Part shown: positions 5,562-12,283 of the stretch, piece by piece | Layout: every line of letters starts with the position of its first letter | Position numbering within the stretch: position 1 is the first letter of the stretch | Origin: an uncultured Eubacteriales bacterium | Lineage (GTDB): Bacteria; Bacillota; Clostridia; Lachnospirales; Lachnospiraceae | NCBI GenBank assembly: GCA_900321145.1 | Contig: ONVB01000302.1 | Coordinates: 1 to 12,283 of the forward strand | DNA: 12,283 nucleotides | Reading direction: 5' to 3' | Position numbers and translations under genes: made by a program | Notes under the pieces: generated by a model | Database searches by the model: none | Seen by the model: only the letters and a program-made list of their open reading frames with translations | Told to the model about the DNA's origin: nothing

Positions 5562-5584
5562 AGAACGGAAAGCTGTGGTATATT
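5556..5584 (+). promoter_or_regulatory. mecA promoter
   Basis: A consensus TTGACA (5556-5561), 17-base spacer and TATATT (5579-5584). Transcription would begin near 5591 and give a leader of about 75 bases. This also rules out the in-frame ATG at 5575, which lies inside the promoter, as the mecA start. Confidence 0.8.
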
Positions 5585-5664
5585 CGATTAAATATACGCT
5601 GCAGAGGAAACAGCTTGTAATAAAAGAATTGCATTACAGTTTAAGTATTAAACGGAGTGATTAT

Positions 5665-6480
5665 ATGTATCATATAGAAAGATTGAATGACAATCAGATA
5701 AAGTGTACCCTGAGCAAGCAGGACCTTGACGGTAAGGGCATCAAGCTCTCGGAGCTTGCATACGGTACGGATAAGGCAAGGGCCCTGTTCAGGGAGCTTA
5801 TGCTTCAGGCGGAGGCTGAGGTCGGCTTTGAGGCAGAGGATGTTCCTCTTATGATAGAAGCTATTCCGCTCTCCGGTGAGAACCTTGTCCTTATAATAAC
5901 GAAGGTAGATGATCCGGACGAGCTCGACACGAGATTCTCGCGCTTTACGGGTACACCGGACGAAGATGACGATTATGATATAGATACCGATGAGTTTTCC
6001 GAGGAGGATAAGGTTGATCCGGTAGGTATAGGTGTCACTCCCGAAGCAAAGCGTACGGTTGCGGAGGGTATCATAGAGGCGCTGAAGCATCTTGAGTCCA
6101 CCCTGTCTTCGGCGAAGGGACATGAGTCGGGCAATGTGATCAAGGCCGGAAGTGCAGCTTCGAAGGATGCAAAGACCAAGTCGCTTGAAGCCTTCAGGAT
6201 ATATGCTTTCAAGACTTTAGATCAGGTTATCGTAACCTCGAGACTTGTGGGAGATGTGTATCGAAGCGACAATACTCTTTACAAGAACCCTGCGGACAAG
6301 AGATTTTATCTCTATATGACAAACAACAATAACACTGACGCCGAGTTTACTCAGACCTGCAATGTGGTGGGTGAGTACGGGATCAGGCAGAAATCGACAT
6401 ATGCTTCAAGGGCGCATATGGATGAATACTTCAAGATCATAGTGCATGGAAATGCCATTCAGACACTTTCCAAGCTTTGA
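5665..6480 (+). CDS. mecA: MecA-type adaptor protein for ClpC
   Basis: A 271-residue cytoplasmic adaptor of the MecA/YpbH (NegReg_MecA) family. These proteins recruit substrates to the ClpC ATPase and help assemble the ClpCP protease. The N-terminal substrate-binding part (about 1-85) begins MYHIERL and contains the GFEAEDVPLMIEA segment (54-66), then LVLIITKVDDPDELDTRFSRF (74-94). A very acidic linker follows (97-115, many D and E). The C-terminal ClpC-binding domain (about 172-271) has the family pattern F-x(2)-L-x(2)-V around 182-190 and GEYG near 236-239. The length is slightly above Bacillus MecA (about 218 residues) because of the linker. The start at 5665 is set by GGAG at 5654-5657. 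It has its own promoter with an operator-like inverted repeat and a strong terminator, so it is monocistronic. Confidence 0.9.
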   Translation: MYHIERLNDNQIKCTLSKQDLDGKGIKLSELAYGTDKARALFRELMLQAEAEVGFEAEDVPLMIEAIPLSGENLVLIITKVDDPDELDTRFSRFTGTPDEDDDYDIDTDEFSEEDKVDPVGIGVTPEAKRTVAEGIIEALKHLESTLSSAKGHESGNVIKAGSAASKDAKTKSLEAFRIYAFKTLDQVIVTSRLVGDVYRSDNTLYKNPADKRFYLYMTNNNNTDAEFTQTCNVVGEYGIRQKSTYASRAHMDEYFKIIVHGNAIQTLSKL

Positions 6481-6495
6481 TTTAGATTAACCAGG

Positions 6496-6525
6496 ATCGA
6501 GTAGGGATTTCCCTACTCGATTTTT
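6496..6525 (+). terminator. mecA terminator
   Basis: ATCGAGTAGGG (6496-6506) pairs perfectly with CCCTACTCGAT (6511-6521) over a 4-base loop and is followed by a T-run to 6525. It lies 15 bases after the mecA stop codon. Confidence 0.92.
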
Positions 6526-6580
6526 GTGAGCAGGATTACGAAGTGATCATGCCATTACATATTTTACAAGGAGAATAAAG

Positions 6581-7963
6581 ATGTATAAAGTAGATTTTGA
6601 TAAACCGGTGAAGGCATATTTTATGGGAATAGGCGGAATCAGTATGAGCGGTCTCGCGGAGGTACTGCTTCAGGAAGGCTTTAACGTGTGCGGTTCTGAT
6701 ATGAAGTCAAGCGATGTCACAAAAAGACTTGAGGAGCTTGGGGCTGACGTGAAGATAGGTCAGGTGCGCGAGAATATAACCGAGGATATAGACGTTATAA
6801 TCTACACCGCAGCGATTCATCCGGATAATCCAGAGTATGCAAGGGCGACAGAGCTTTCCATCCCTATGCTGAAGCGAGCCGAGCTTCTCGGGCAGATAAT
6901 GGAGCATTATAAGTATTCCGTGGCTGTTGCGGGAACGCACGGAAAGACCACTACCACCTCCATGATGTCATACATTTTGATGGAGGCTAAGCTCGACCCG
7001 ACAGTTTCGATAGGCGGTATGCTTGATGCGATCAACGGTAATATACGAGTGGGCAAGTCGGATTACTTTATAACAGAAGCCTGCGAGTATACCAACAGTT
7101 ATCATGCATTGAATCCTTTTGTGACTATCATCTTAAATGTTGATGCCGATCATCTTGATTTCTTCAAAAACCTTGAAAATATAAAGGAGTCGTTCAAAAC
7201 CTTTGCGGGCAATACGGTAAAGGGCGGAGTCGTGGTATTAAACGGTGATATGGACAGCACTGATTTCGTGGCTTCAGGGACGGAGCAGAGAGTCATAACC
7301 TTCGGATTAAAGGAAGGAAACGATTATCGCGCAGAGGAAGTAAGCTATGACGTAGCCGGTCTTCCGACCTATACGCTTATCTCGAAAGGTCACGAACCGA
7401 TCAGGGTAAGTCTCGGAGTGCCGGGACTTCACAATGTGATGAACTCTATGGCAGCCATTGCTTCAGCCGATTACTTAGGAGTAGACAGAGAGCTTACGCT
7501 GAAAGGACTGGGCAAGTGTAAGAGTGCCAAGAGAAGATTCGAAAAGAAGGGCGTTACTTCGGCGGGGGTAACCGTTATAGACGATTATGCCCACCATCCG
7601 ACCGAGATAGCGGCTACGTTAAAGAGTGCAAGAGAGCTTAAACCCGAGAAGCTCTGTGTGATATTCCAGCCTCATACCTACAGCAGGACCAAGGCGCTGC
7701 TCGACGAATTTGCAGAGGCCCTTAAGGTATGTGATGAGGTACTTCTTGCAGATATATATGCGGCCAGAGAGAAGGATGACGGAAGTGTATCCTCAAAGGA
7801 TCTGGCAGAGCTTATCTGTGTCAAGGGCGGAAATGCCACATATTTGGGTGGATTTGACAAGATAGAGGAGTATGTAATAAACAACTACAAAAAAAATTAT
7901 TTGTTGATAACTATGGGGGCCGGAAATGTAGATTCTATCGGCGATAACCTCGTAAAAAAATAA
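6581..7963 (+). CDS. murC: UDP-N-acetylmuramate--L-alanine ligase
   Basis: A 460-residue cytoplasmic Mur ligase of normal MurC length. It adds L-alanine to UDP-N-acetylmuramate at the cost of ATP, the first amino-acid step of peptidoglycan precursor synthesis. The N-terminal UDP-binding domain has FMGIGGISMSGLA (14-26) and GSD (38-40). The central ATPase domain has the P-loop GTHGKTTTT (118-126) and TEACEY (165-170), with N-x-D-A-D-H-L-D-F near 186-194. The C-terminal domain has RRFE (318-321), DDYAHHPTEI (334-343), PHTYSR (364-369) and GAGN (446-449). The start follows AAGGAGA at 6568-6574. The gene sits between the mecA terminator and the dnaD-region gap. I did not find a clear promoter in the 55 bases before it. 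The stop codon touches a pair of DnaA boxes. Confidence 0.96.
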   Translation: MYKVDFDKPVKAYFMGIGGISMSGLAEVLLQEGFNVCGSDMKSSDVTKRLEELGADVKIGQVRENITEDIDVIIYTAAIHPDNPEYARATELSIPMLKRAELLGQIMEHYKYSVAVAGTHGKTTTTSMMSYILMEAKLDPTVSIGGMLDAINGNIRVGKSDYFITEACEYTNSYHALNPFVTIILNVDADHLDFFKNLENIKESFKTFAGNTVKGGVVVLNGDMDSTDFVASGTEQRVITFGLKEGNDYRAEEVSYDVAGLPTYTLISKGHEPIRVSLGVPGLHNVMNSMAAIASADYLGVDRELTLKGLGKCKSAKRRFEKKGVTSAGVTVIDDYAHHPTEIAATLKSARELKPEKLCVIFQPHTYSRTKALLDEFAEALKVCDEVLLADIYAAREKDDGSVSSKDLAELICVKGGNATYLGGFDKIEEYVINNYKKNYLLITMGAGNVDSIGDNLVKK

Positions 7964-7981
7964 TTATCCACATTATCCACA
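7964..7981 (+). promoter_or_regulatory. Tandem pair of perfect DnaA boxes
   Basis: Two exact TTATCCACA boxes (7964-7972 and 7973-7981) abut head to tail immediately after the murC stop codon. The last base also starts the murC terminator stem, so bound DnaA could influence the end of the murC transcript or the downstream promoter region. Confidence 0.75.
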
Positions 7982-8015
7982 CGACCACTGCATTAGACAA
8001 ACGCAGTGGTCGTTC
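7981..8015 (+). terminator. murC terminator hairpin
   Basis: ACGACCACTGC (7981-7991) pairs perfectly with GCAGTGGTCGT (8003-8013) across an 11-base loop. The following sequence is only moderately T-rich (TTCTTAATT), so termination may be incomplete. The loop carries ATTAGACA, the same 8-mer as the repeats at 3379-3439. Confidence 0.7.
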
Positions 8016-8024
8016 TTAATTCTG

Positions 8025-8050
8025 TTGACATAAAATGACAGATAAATGAC
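8025..8050 (+). repeat. Three TGAC direct repeats at about one-turn spacing
   Basis: TGAC occurs at 8026, 8036 and 8047, in the contexts TTGACAtaaa, ATGACAgata and ATGACGgatt. The spacing of 10 and 11 bases is close to one helical turn. The repeats lie between the two DnaA-box pairs. TTGACA at 8025-8030 resembles a -35, but no -10 follows at 16-18 bases. Confidence 0.35.
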
Positions 8051-8103
8051 GGATTACAGCGATGTTTTCGCAGTAAAAATAATATTGTAAACTATTACTA
8101 ACA

Positions 8104-8121
8104 TTATCCACGTTATCCACA
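8104..8121 (+). promoter_or_regulatory. Second tandem pair of DnaA boxes
   Basis: TTATCCACG (8104-8112, one mismatch) and TTATCCACA (8113-8121, exact) abut head to tail, exactly 140 bases after the first pair and 34 bases upstream of the dnaD -35. The position fits activation or repression of the dnaD-dnaC-prs operon by DnaA. Confidence 0.72.
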
Positions 8122-8155
8122 TTTTCCCCTGAAAACCCGGCAAAAGAGTGTTCGA

Positions 8156-8183
8156 TTGACTAAAGAAAAAGGGGTGTTATAAT
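8156..8183 (+). promoter_or_regulatory. Promoter of the dnaD-dnaC-prs operon
   Basis: TTGACT (8156-8161), a 16-base spacer and TATAAT (8178-8183) with an extended TG at 8175-8176. Transcription would start near 8190, about 30 bases before the dnaD ATG. Confidence 0.78.
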
Positions 8184-8219
8184 AACCCTCGCAACTAAAA
8201 TTCAGGGGAAGAAAACTAT

Positions 8220-9386
8220 ATGAAAAACATCAGTATTTCAACAGAAAACAGTGAGACATATTCGTCAATCTCCAACTTCTTTATCGACTATTATATGACG
8301 GAAGCAAACGGGGAATTCGTAAAGGTCTATCTTTATCTTGTGCGTTTACTCAATCTTGAAAAGAATATAACCGTGGCACAGATAGCGGATCATTTTAACT
8401 TAACGGAGAATGATATCTGCCGTGCGATCAAATACTGGATAGGACGTGACGCGATCAGGCTTAATTATGACGGAGAAGGAAAGCCTTCGGGAATTGTGCT
8501 GCTTCCGTTAAAGCCCTACTACGGAACCTCAAAGAGGCCGGCCGATATGGTACAGGCTTTGACGGCAAATGAGGAGACGGAGTCGGAGAGCAGGTATGCG
8601 GGACAGCGGGACTTGACAAAGAAGGCCGATTCTGTTAAGAAAGTGGTGGTCGATTCGCCATTTGTTAAAAAGGACAGGGAGCTGCCGGAGAAGACACCCG
8701 TTACCGGGGATGAGCTGACGGATCTTCTGCACGACGAGGACTTCAGCAGTCTGATATATATGCAGCAGGAGCTGTTCGCCAGACCGGTAACTCAGAGAGA
8801 TCAGGAGACTCTTTCATATATATATGATAAGCTTAACTTCGATACCGAGTTGATTGAATTTCTCATAGAATACTGTGTGACCATGGGCAAGAAAAACAGC
8901 CGTTATATGGAGGCTGTAGCTATTGCCTGGTACAAGGAGGGTATAAAGACCAAGGCTGAGGCCAAGGCTCAGACAGATATGACTACCGGATTAGTCAAGA
9001 GCATCTACAAGCTCCTCGGAGTAAGGAACAGATATCCTACGAATATCGAGATGAATCTGATAGATGTCTGGACCAAGCAGTACGGCTTCTCCGATGAGAT
9101 GGTCGAGTATGCGGCGCAGATCGCAGTAGAGGCAAGGCCTGCTTCGGCGAACTTCAAGTACATCAACGGCATCATGGAGAACTGGTACAGGAACGGTGTC
9201 AGGACAAAGGCGGATGTGGAGCGGCTCAACAAGGAATTTGCCGAGAATAACGCCAGAAGAGCGGCAGAGGCAAAAGCCGGAAAGTCTGTCGCAAGCGATG
9301 TAAACAACTTTATGCATTCGGATGATGAGGATGATATAAAGGTATTGGAGCAGCTGTTCTTAAATCAGCCCGGAAAAAAGGATTGA
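8220..9386 (+). CDS. DnaD-domain primosome protein
   Basis: A 388-residue cytoplasmic replication protein. The N-terminal part (about 1-105) looks like a winged helix of the DnaD/DnaB type (FFIDYYMTEANGEFVKVYLYL, then IADHFNLTENDICRAIKYW). A hydrophilic linker spans about 106-165. Two DnaB_2 (DnaD C-terminal-like) domains follow at about 170-245 and 256-330. Each ends in the family's Y-x(3)-I-x(3)-W type helix: YMEAVAIAWYKEGIKT (229-244) and YINGIMENWYRNGVRT (314-329). In Firmicutes these proteins help load the replicative helicase together with DnaI. The tail is charged. The start follows AGGGGAA at 8204-8210. The next gene, the helicase loader, begins 13 bases after the stop. The 388-residue length and two tandem domains resemble B. 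subtilis DnaB more than the shorter DnaD, so no symbol is given. Confidence 0.88.
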   Translation: MKNISISTENSETYSSISNFFIDYYMTEANGEFVKVYLYLVRLLNLEKNITVAQIADHFNLTENDICRAIKYWIGRDAIRLNYDGEGKPSGIVLLPLKPYYGTSKRPADMVQALTANEETESESRYAGQRDLTKKADSVKKVVVDSPFVKKDRELPEKTPVTGDELTDLLHDEDFSSLIYMQQELFARPVTQRDQETLSYIYDKLNFDTELIEFLIEYCVTMGKKNSRYMEAVAIAWYKEGIKTKAEAKAQTDMTTGLVKSIYKLLGVRNRYPTNIEMNLIDVWTKQYGFSDEMVEYAAQIAVEARPASANFKYINGIMENWYRNGVRTKADVERLNKEFAENNARRAAEAKAGKSVASDVNNFMHSDDEDDIKVLEQLFLNQPGKKD

Positions 9387-9399
9387 GAAATCATAACAG

Positions 9400-10392
9400 A
9401 TGATCACAAGCAGATTTGATATAAACGATATAAAAAATGAATATGACAGGATCCGCCGGAGAAACAGCGCGCTGCTTGACGAAAGAAGAGAGGAAGTATA
9501 TGCTAAGGTTCCCGAGATAAAGGATCTGGAGCTTGAAGCTAAGCTTGATTATATAAGTCAGATACGCGAGAAGATCCTGAAGGGCAAGGCGGCTGCGGAT
9601 AACGGTGGAGGAAGAAGCAAGTCGGACAGGGTAAGACAGTTGCTTTCAGAGCACGGTTACCCCGAGGATTATCTCGTGCTTACTTATGATTGCCCGCTGT
9701 GCAGGGATACGGGTGTCGTCAACGGAGTGAGATGCTCATGCTATAATAAGAAGATCACAGAGCATTTACTGATGCAGTCAAACCTGGGAAATGTACTCAA
9801 GGTTGAAAACTTCGATACATTTAATCTTGACTACTATAGTAGTCAAAAATGGAAGAATATGAAATACAGCCCAAGGGAGAATGCTGAGTATGCCTTGGGA
9901 GAAGCAAAGAGATTTGCCGATTCATTTGAAAGCGGTGAGAGGATAAAGGGGATGCTGATCTACGGTGAGACCGGACTCGGCAAGACATTTTTATCCAACT
10001 GTATAGCGGAAAGACTGATAGAGCGCGGCCGTTCGGTGCTGTATCTGTCGGCCAACCAGCTCTTCAACGACGTGATAGGCGCATACCTCATCGAGAAGAA
10101 GGAAGAGATGAAGTATGTATACGAGCTCGTGAAGGGAGCGGAGCTGCTTATAATCGACGATCTCGGAACCGAGATGACCAACAACTTAGTCAACTCTCAG
10201 CTTTTTGAGGTAATAAACATAAGGGCGAGAGAGGAGAAGCCTACGCTGATATCCACTAATCGTTCCATAGAACAGCTTAAAGAGAGGTATCAGGAGAGGA
10301 TACTGTCAAGAATACTGGCAGATTACACCGTGATATGTATGTACGGTGATAATGTGAGATATACAAAGAGAAAAATGCAGCTTGAAGGTTAG
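9400..10392 (+). CDS. DnaC/DnaI-type replicative helicase loader ATPase
   Basis: A 330-residue AAA+ ATPase. An N-terminal helical region (about 1-85) and a zinc-binding cluster (C98-x2-C101 ... C112-x-C114) resemble the helicase-binding domain of DnaI. The ATPase part has Walker A GETGLGKT (189-196), Walker B LLIIDDLG (249-256, D253 and D254), the sensor STN (285-287) and an arginine-finger candidate R304 in ERILSRI. It would load the DnaB/DnaC-type hexameric helicase at origins, working with the adjacent DnaD-domain protein. The start at 9400 has no clear ribosome binding site and lies 13 bases after the dnaD stop, so translation is probably coupled to it. IstB-type transposon ATPases share this fold, but the zinc cluster, the neighbours and the absence of an istA-like transposase argue for the replication role. 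Confidence 0.9.
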   Translation: MITSRFDINDIKNEYDRIRRRNSALLDERREEVYAKVPEIKDLELEAKLDYISQIREKILKGKAAADNGGGRSKSDRVRQLLSEHGYPEDYLVLTYDCPLCRDTGVVNGVRCSCYNKKITEHLLMQSNLGNVLKVENFDTFNLDYYSSQKWKNMKYSPRENAEYALGEAKRFADSFESGERIKGMLIYGETGLGKTFLSNCIAERLIERGRSVLYLSANQLFNDVIGAYLIEKKEEMKYVYELVKGAELLIIDDLGTEMTNNLVNSQLFEVINIRAREEKPTLISTNRSIEQLKERYQERILSRILADYTVICMYGDNVRYTKRKMQLEG

Positions 10393-10399
10393 TAAAAAA

Positions 10400-10408
10400 T
10401 TATTCACA
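10400..10408 (+). promoter_or_regulatory. Single DnaA box between dnaC-like and prs
   Basis: TTATTCACA, an exact match to TTATNCACA, lies in the 34-base gap between the helicase loader and the Prs-like gene. It is identical to the box at 2370-2378. No separate promoter is evident here. Confidence 0.4.
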
Positions 10409-10426
10409 AGGATCAGGAGGAAAGAC

Positions 10427-11641
10427 ATGCCGGATACAAGCCATCTTATCAATGTTCCCGTAGGAAAGCTCGGAATCATAGCCTTAGAGAGTTCAACAGA
10501 ACTCGGGAAGAAGGTAGATTCATACATCTCACGCTGGAGAGCGGAGAGAGAGAATGACGAAAGCGAGCACTTTACATTTACGGGTTATAAGAAAAAATCA
10601 TACTTAGTTAAGTCGGAGTGCCCGAGATTCGGCTCCGGTGAGGCAAAGGGTATGCTCAAGGAGTCAGTACGAGGCGATGACCTTTACCTGCTCGTGGATG
10701 TGATGAATCATAATGTTACTTACAAGATATGCGGTAAAGAGAACATGATGTCTCCGGACGATCACTACTCGGATTTAAAGAGAGTTATCGCAGCGATAGG
10801 AGGAAAGGCGGCAAGGATCACAGTGATCATGCCTTTCTTATATGAGAGCAGACAGCACAAGAGAAACAGCAGGGAGTCTCTTGACTGTGCATTTGCGCTT
10901 CAGGAGCTTGTGAGCCTCGGAGTAGAGAACATCATAACATTTGATGCTCACGACCCGAGAGTGCAGAATGCGATCCCGGTAAGCGGTTTTGAGAATATCA
11001 TGCCTACTTACCAGTTTATAAAGACGATTCTTCGCTCCACACCGGACCTCACCTTAGACAGTGACCATATGATGGTGATAAGCCCGGACGAGGGTGCCAT
11101 GAACAGGGCGATCTACTTCGCAAACCATCTCGGCGTGGATGTGGGTATGTTCTACAAGAGACGCGATTATACCACAGTCGTCAACGGCAAGAATCCTATA
11201 GTAGCTCACGAGTTCTTAGGTGATGACGTATCGGGCAAGGATGTGATCGTGGTTGATGATATGATCGCATCGGGCGAGAGCATGCTGGATGTGGCAAGAG
11301 AGCTTAAGAGAAGAAATGCAAAGCGCGTATATGCTCTTGCAACCTTCGGTCTTTTCACCAGCGGACTCGATATATTTGATAAGGCTTACGAGGAGGGGAT
11401 TATAGAGAAGGTCATAACCACGAACCTTACATATCAGAATCCCGATCTTTTCAGCCGCAAGTGGTATGAGTCTGCAGACTTAAGCAAGTACATCGCTATA
11501 CTCATAGATCATTTGAATCACAATGCGTCCATAAGCGGCCTGCTTGACCAGTCCGCAAGGATACAGTCACGCATAAAGGAGTATAAGGAGAAGGGAACCA
11601 TAACCGATAACTATAAGGCACCGAAGGTGGATGAGGACTAA
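10427..11641 (+). CDS. prs: Ribose-phosphate pyrophosphokinase (PRPP synthetase), long divergent form
   Basis: A 404-residue protein of the PRPP synthetase family, which transfers pyrophosphate from ATP to ribose 5-phosphate to make PRPP for nucleotide, His and Trp synthesis. It is about 90 residues longer than a standard Prs (about 315). The extra length is an N-terminal region (about 1-80), insertions and a charged C-terminal tail. Conserved traits are the KRR of the ATP site (244-246), FDAHD (172-176, replacing the usual DLHA), the SRQHKRNSRES loop (141-151, for RQDRKxxPRE) and VVDDMIASGES (275-285, for VDDMIDTGGT). The start at 10427 follows AGGAGG (10415-10420). An earlier in-frame ATG (10382) lies inside the preceding gene. 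It ends the dnaD-dnaC operon and has its own terminator. Whether it is a working synthetase or a regulatory paralogue is not decided by the sequence. Confidence 0.82.
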   Translation: MPDTSHLINVPVGKLGIIALESSTELGKKVDSYISRWRAERENDESEHFTFTGYKKKSYLVKSECPRFGSGEAKGMLKESVRGDDLYLLVDVMNHNVTYKICGKENMMSPDDHYSDLKRVIAAIGGKAARITVIMPFLYESRQHKRNSRESLDCAFALQELVSLGVENIITFDAHDPRVQNAIPVSGFENIMPTYQFIKTILRSTPDLTLDSDHMMVISPDEGAMNRAIYFANHLGVDVGMFYKRRDYTTVVNGKNPIVAHEFLGDDVSGKDVIVVDDMIASGESMLDVARELKRRNAKRVYALATFGLFTSGLDIFDKAYEEGIIEKVITTNLTYQNPDLFSRKWYESADLSKYIAILIDHLNHNASISGLLDQSARIQSRIKEYKEKGTITDNYKAPKVDED

Positions 11642-11661
11642 GGAGATAACGGATATATAAC

Positions 11662-11701
11662 AAAAACCGGCATCAGTTAAAATGACTGATGCCGGATTTT
11701 T
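11662..11701 (+). terminator. Terminator of the dnaD-dnaC-prs operon
   Basis: CCGGCATCAGT (11667-11677) pairs perfectly with ACTGATGCCGG (11685-11695) over a 7-base loop, flanked by AAAAA and TTTTT. It lies about 25 bases after the prs stop codon. Confidence 0.92.
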
Positions 11702-11842
11702 GTATTCATGTGCTTGTCTACGAAATGCAATTCTCCATTTGGTAATCATTTCTTTTTATACTTGTCTATTTCAAGGACAATGCCGATATACTTTCGTTTG
11801 TTACGATACATTTCAAGGCCCAAAGACTCTAAAAAAGTGAGA

Positions 11843-11870
11843 TGACTTGAGGGGGAATATTTGTTATAAT
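11843..11870 (+). promoter_or_regulatory. Promoter of the 3'-terminal secreted protein gene
   Basis: TATAAT (11865-11870) with a preceding TGt (11862-11864) is a good extended -10. The -35 at 16 bases (TGACTT, 11843-11848) is weak. The leader is about 40 bases to the ATG at 11919. Confidence 0.5.
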
Positions 11871-11918
11871 ATCGGGCAGTATGAGGAAGATTATATATGT
11901 AAAGGGGGATGAAGTGAT

Positions 11919-12283
11919 ATGAACAGTAATGCGATTAAAAAAAAGGGATGCACTGCAAATAAGCGGATTGGTGCTAAAGCTAAACGACTTATGTGCATTG
12001 CGGTGAGCCTTGCCGTTATGCTGGGGGCGTTTTACGCGGAGGCTTTCACATTGACGATTCATGCGGCGACGGATATGTATAAGAAGCTTATTCCGACGGG
12101 GAGCGAGAGCAGTCTGGCGAGCAAGATCGTGACATTCAACGACAGGAAATGGTATCTGATCGAAGATAATTCCACAAGTGTGACTAAGGGAAGCGTAACT
12201 CTGCTTGCCGCAGGGGATGACTATGGATGGGCTGTCTTTGCCAACGGTTACAGCAATGATTACAGCAAATCCGACATAAAGAA
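11919..12283 (+). CDS. Secreted surface protein, 5' part only
   Basis: An open reading frame that runs off the window end, with 121 complete codons visible. It begins with a basic stretch (KKK, KR) and a hydrophobic core (about residues 25-49, MCIAVSLAVMLGAFYAEAFT), with likely cleavage after HAA near residue 50. This is a long, clostridial-type signal peptide. The mature start has a segment with W78-Y-L-I-E-D-N-S-T near 78-86 and VTLLAAGDDYGW. This resembles N-terminal regions I have seen in large Lachnospiraceae surface proteins, but I cannot name a domain. It starts 12 bases after an AAAGGGGG ribosome binding site (11901-11908) and has an extended -10 promoter upstream. The function, full length and anchoring mode cannot be judged. 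Confidence 0.8.
   Translation, partial: MNSNAIKKKGCTANKRIGAKAKRLMCIAVSLAVMLGAFYAEAFTLTIHAATDMYKKLIPTGSESSLASKIVTFNDRKWYLIEDNSTSVTKGSVTLLAAGDDYGWAVFANGYSNDYSKSDIK

Noticed and set aside
5575..5664. Upstream in-frame ATG giving a 30-residue N-terminal extension of MecA.
   Set aside because: The codon lies inside the mecA promoter and ahead of the predicted transcript start. MecA-family proteins begin MYHIERL, and GGAG precedes 5665.
8025..8053. TTGACA at 8025-8030 as the -35 of another dnaD promoter.
   Set aside because: The bases 16-18 downstream (TGACGG/GACGGA region) are unlike TATAAT. The promoter at 8156-8183 is much better.
8085..8121. TAG/TAA/TAG triplets (minus strand, 8090-8100) beside the second DnaA-box pair as a DnaA-trio unwinding element, making this gap an origin.
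   Set aside because: The triplets are few, and as I recall the Bacillus arrangement their polarity relative to the boxes is opposite. Gene context points to promoter control instead.
9400..10392. IstB-type transposase helper ATPase, implying an insertion sequence.
   Set aside because: No istA-like gene or terminal inverted repeats flank it. The zinc cluster and the adjacent DnaD-domain gene fit a helicase loader.
10382..10426. Upstream in-frame ATG for the Prs-like protein.
   Set aside because: It overlaps the end of the helicase-loader gene without a ribosome binding site, whereas AGGAGG precedes 10427.

Overview
The window looks like chromosomal DNA from a low-to-moderate GC Gram-positive anaerobe, most likely a clostridium of the family Lachnospiraceae. 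This rests on gene content read from the sequence: a secreted protein with ChW (clostridial hydrophobic, conserved Trp) repeats, a 56-residue 2[4Fe-4S] clostridial-type ferredoxin, a MecA-type ClpC adaptor, a DnaD-domain primosome protein next to a DnaC/DnaI-type helicase loader, strong AGGAGG ribosome binding sites and TTGACA/TATAAT promoters, often with an extended TGn -10.

Layout. 1-417 is non-coding apart from one unsupported open frame. It holds a five-member cluster of DnaA-box-like 9-mers and a strong promoter for a NUDIX hydrolase (418-1014). A secreted ChW-repeat protein follows (1132-2271, with its own terminator), then a metallophosphoesterase (2395-3396) and an O-acetylhomoserine sulfhydrylase (3481-4758); a short tandem repeat joins the last two. 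The 448-base gap 4759-5206 is rich in hairpins and may encode a structured RNA. The ferredoxin gene (5207-5377) is the only gene on the minus strand and diverges from mecA (5665-6480). murC (6581-7963) follows mecA. A 256-base gap with two abutting pairs of DnaA boxes then leads into an apparent operon: dnaD-like gene (8220-9386), dnaC/dnaI-like helicase loader (9400-10392) and a long, divergent ribose-phosphate pyrophosphokinase (10427-11641). The window ends inside a secreted protein gene (11919 onward).

How the parts fit. The dnaD-dnaC pair supplies helicase loading for replication, and the Prs-like protein would supply PRPP, the nucleotide precursor. The tandem DnaA boxes just upstream of the dnaD promoter suggest that initiator activity is tied to expression of the loader. 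MurC (first amino-acid addition in peptidoglycan synthesis) and MecA (ClpC substrate targeting) are housekeeping neighbours with their own terminators. The ferredoxin promoter overlaps a close match to the Fur 7-1-7 box, suggesting iron control.

No mobile element, CRISPR array, tRNA or rRNA was seen. The most notable points are the DnaA-box density across non-coding DNA, the hairpin-rich RNA candidate at 4811-5093, the Fur-like and palindromic operators between fdx and mecA, the 32-base repeats before the sulfhydrylase gene, and the unusual Prs variant.
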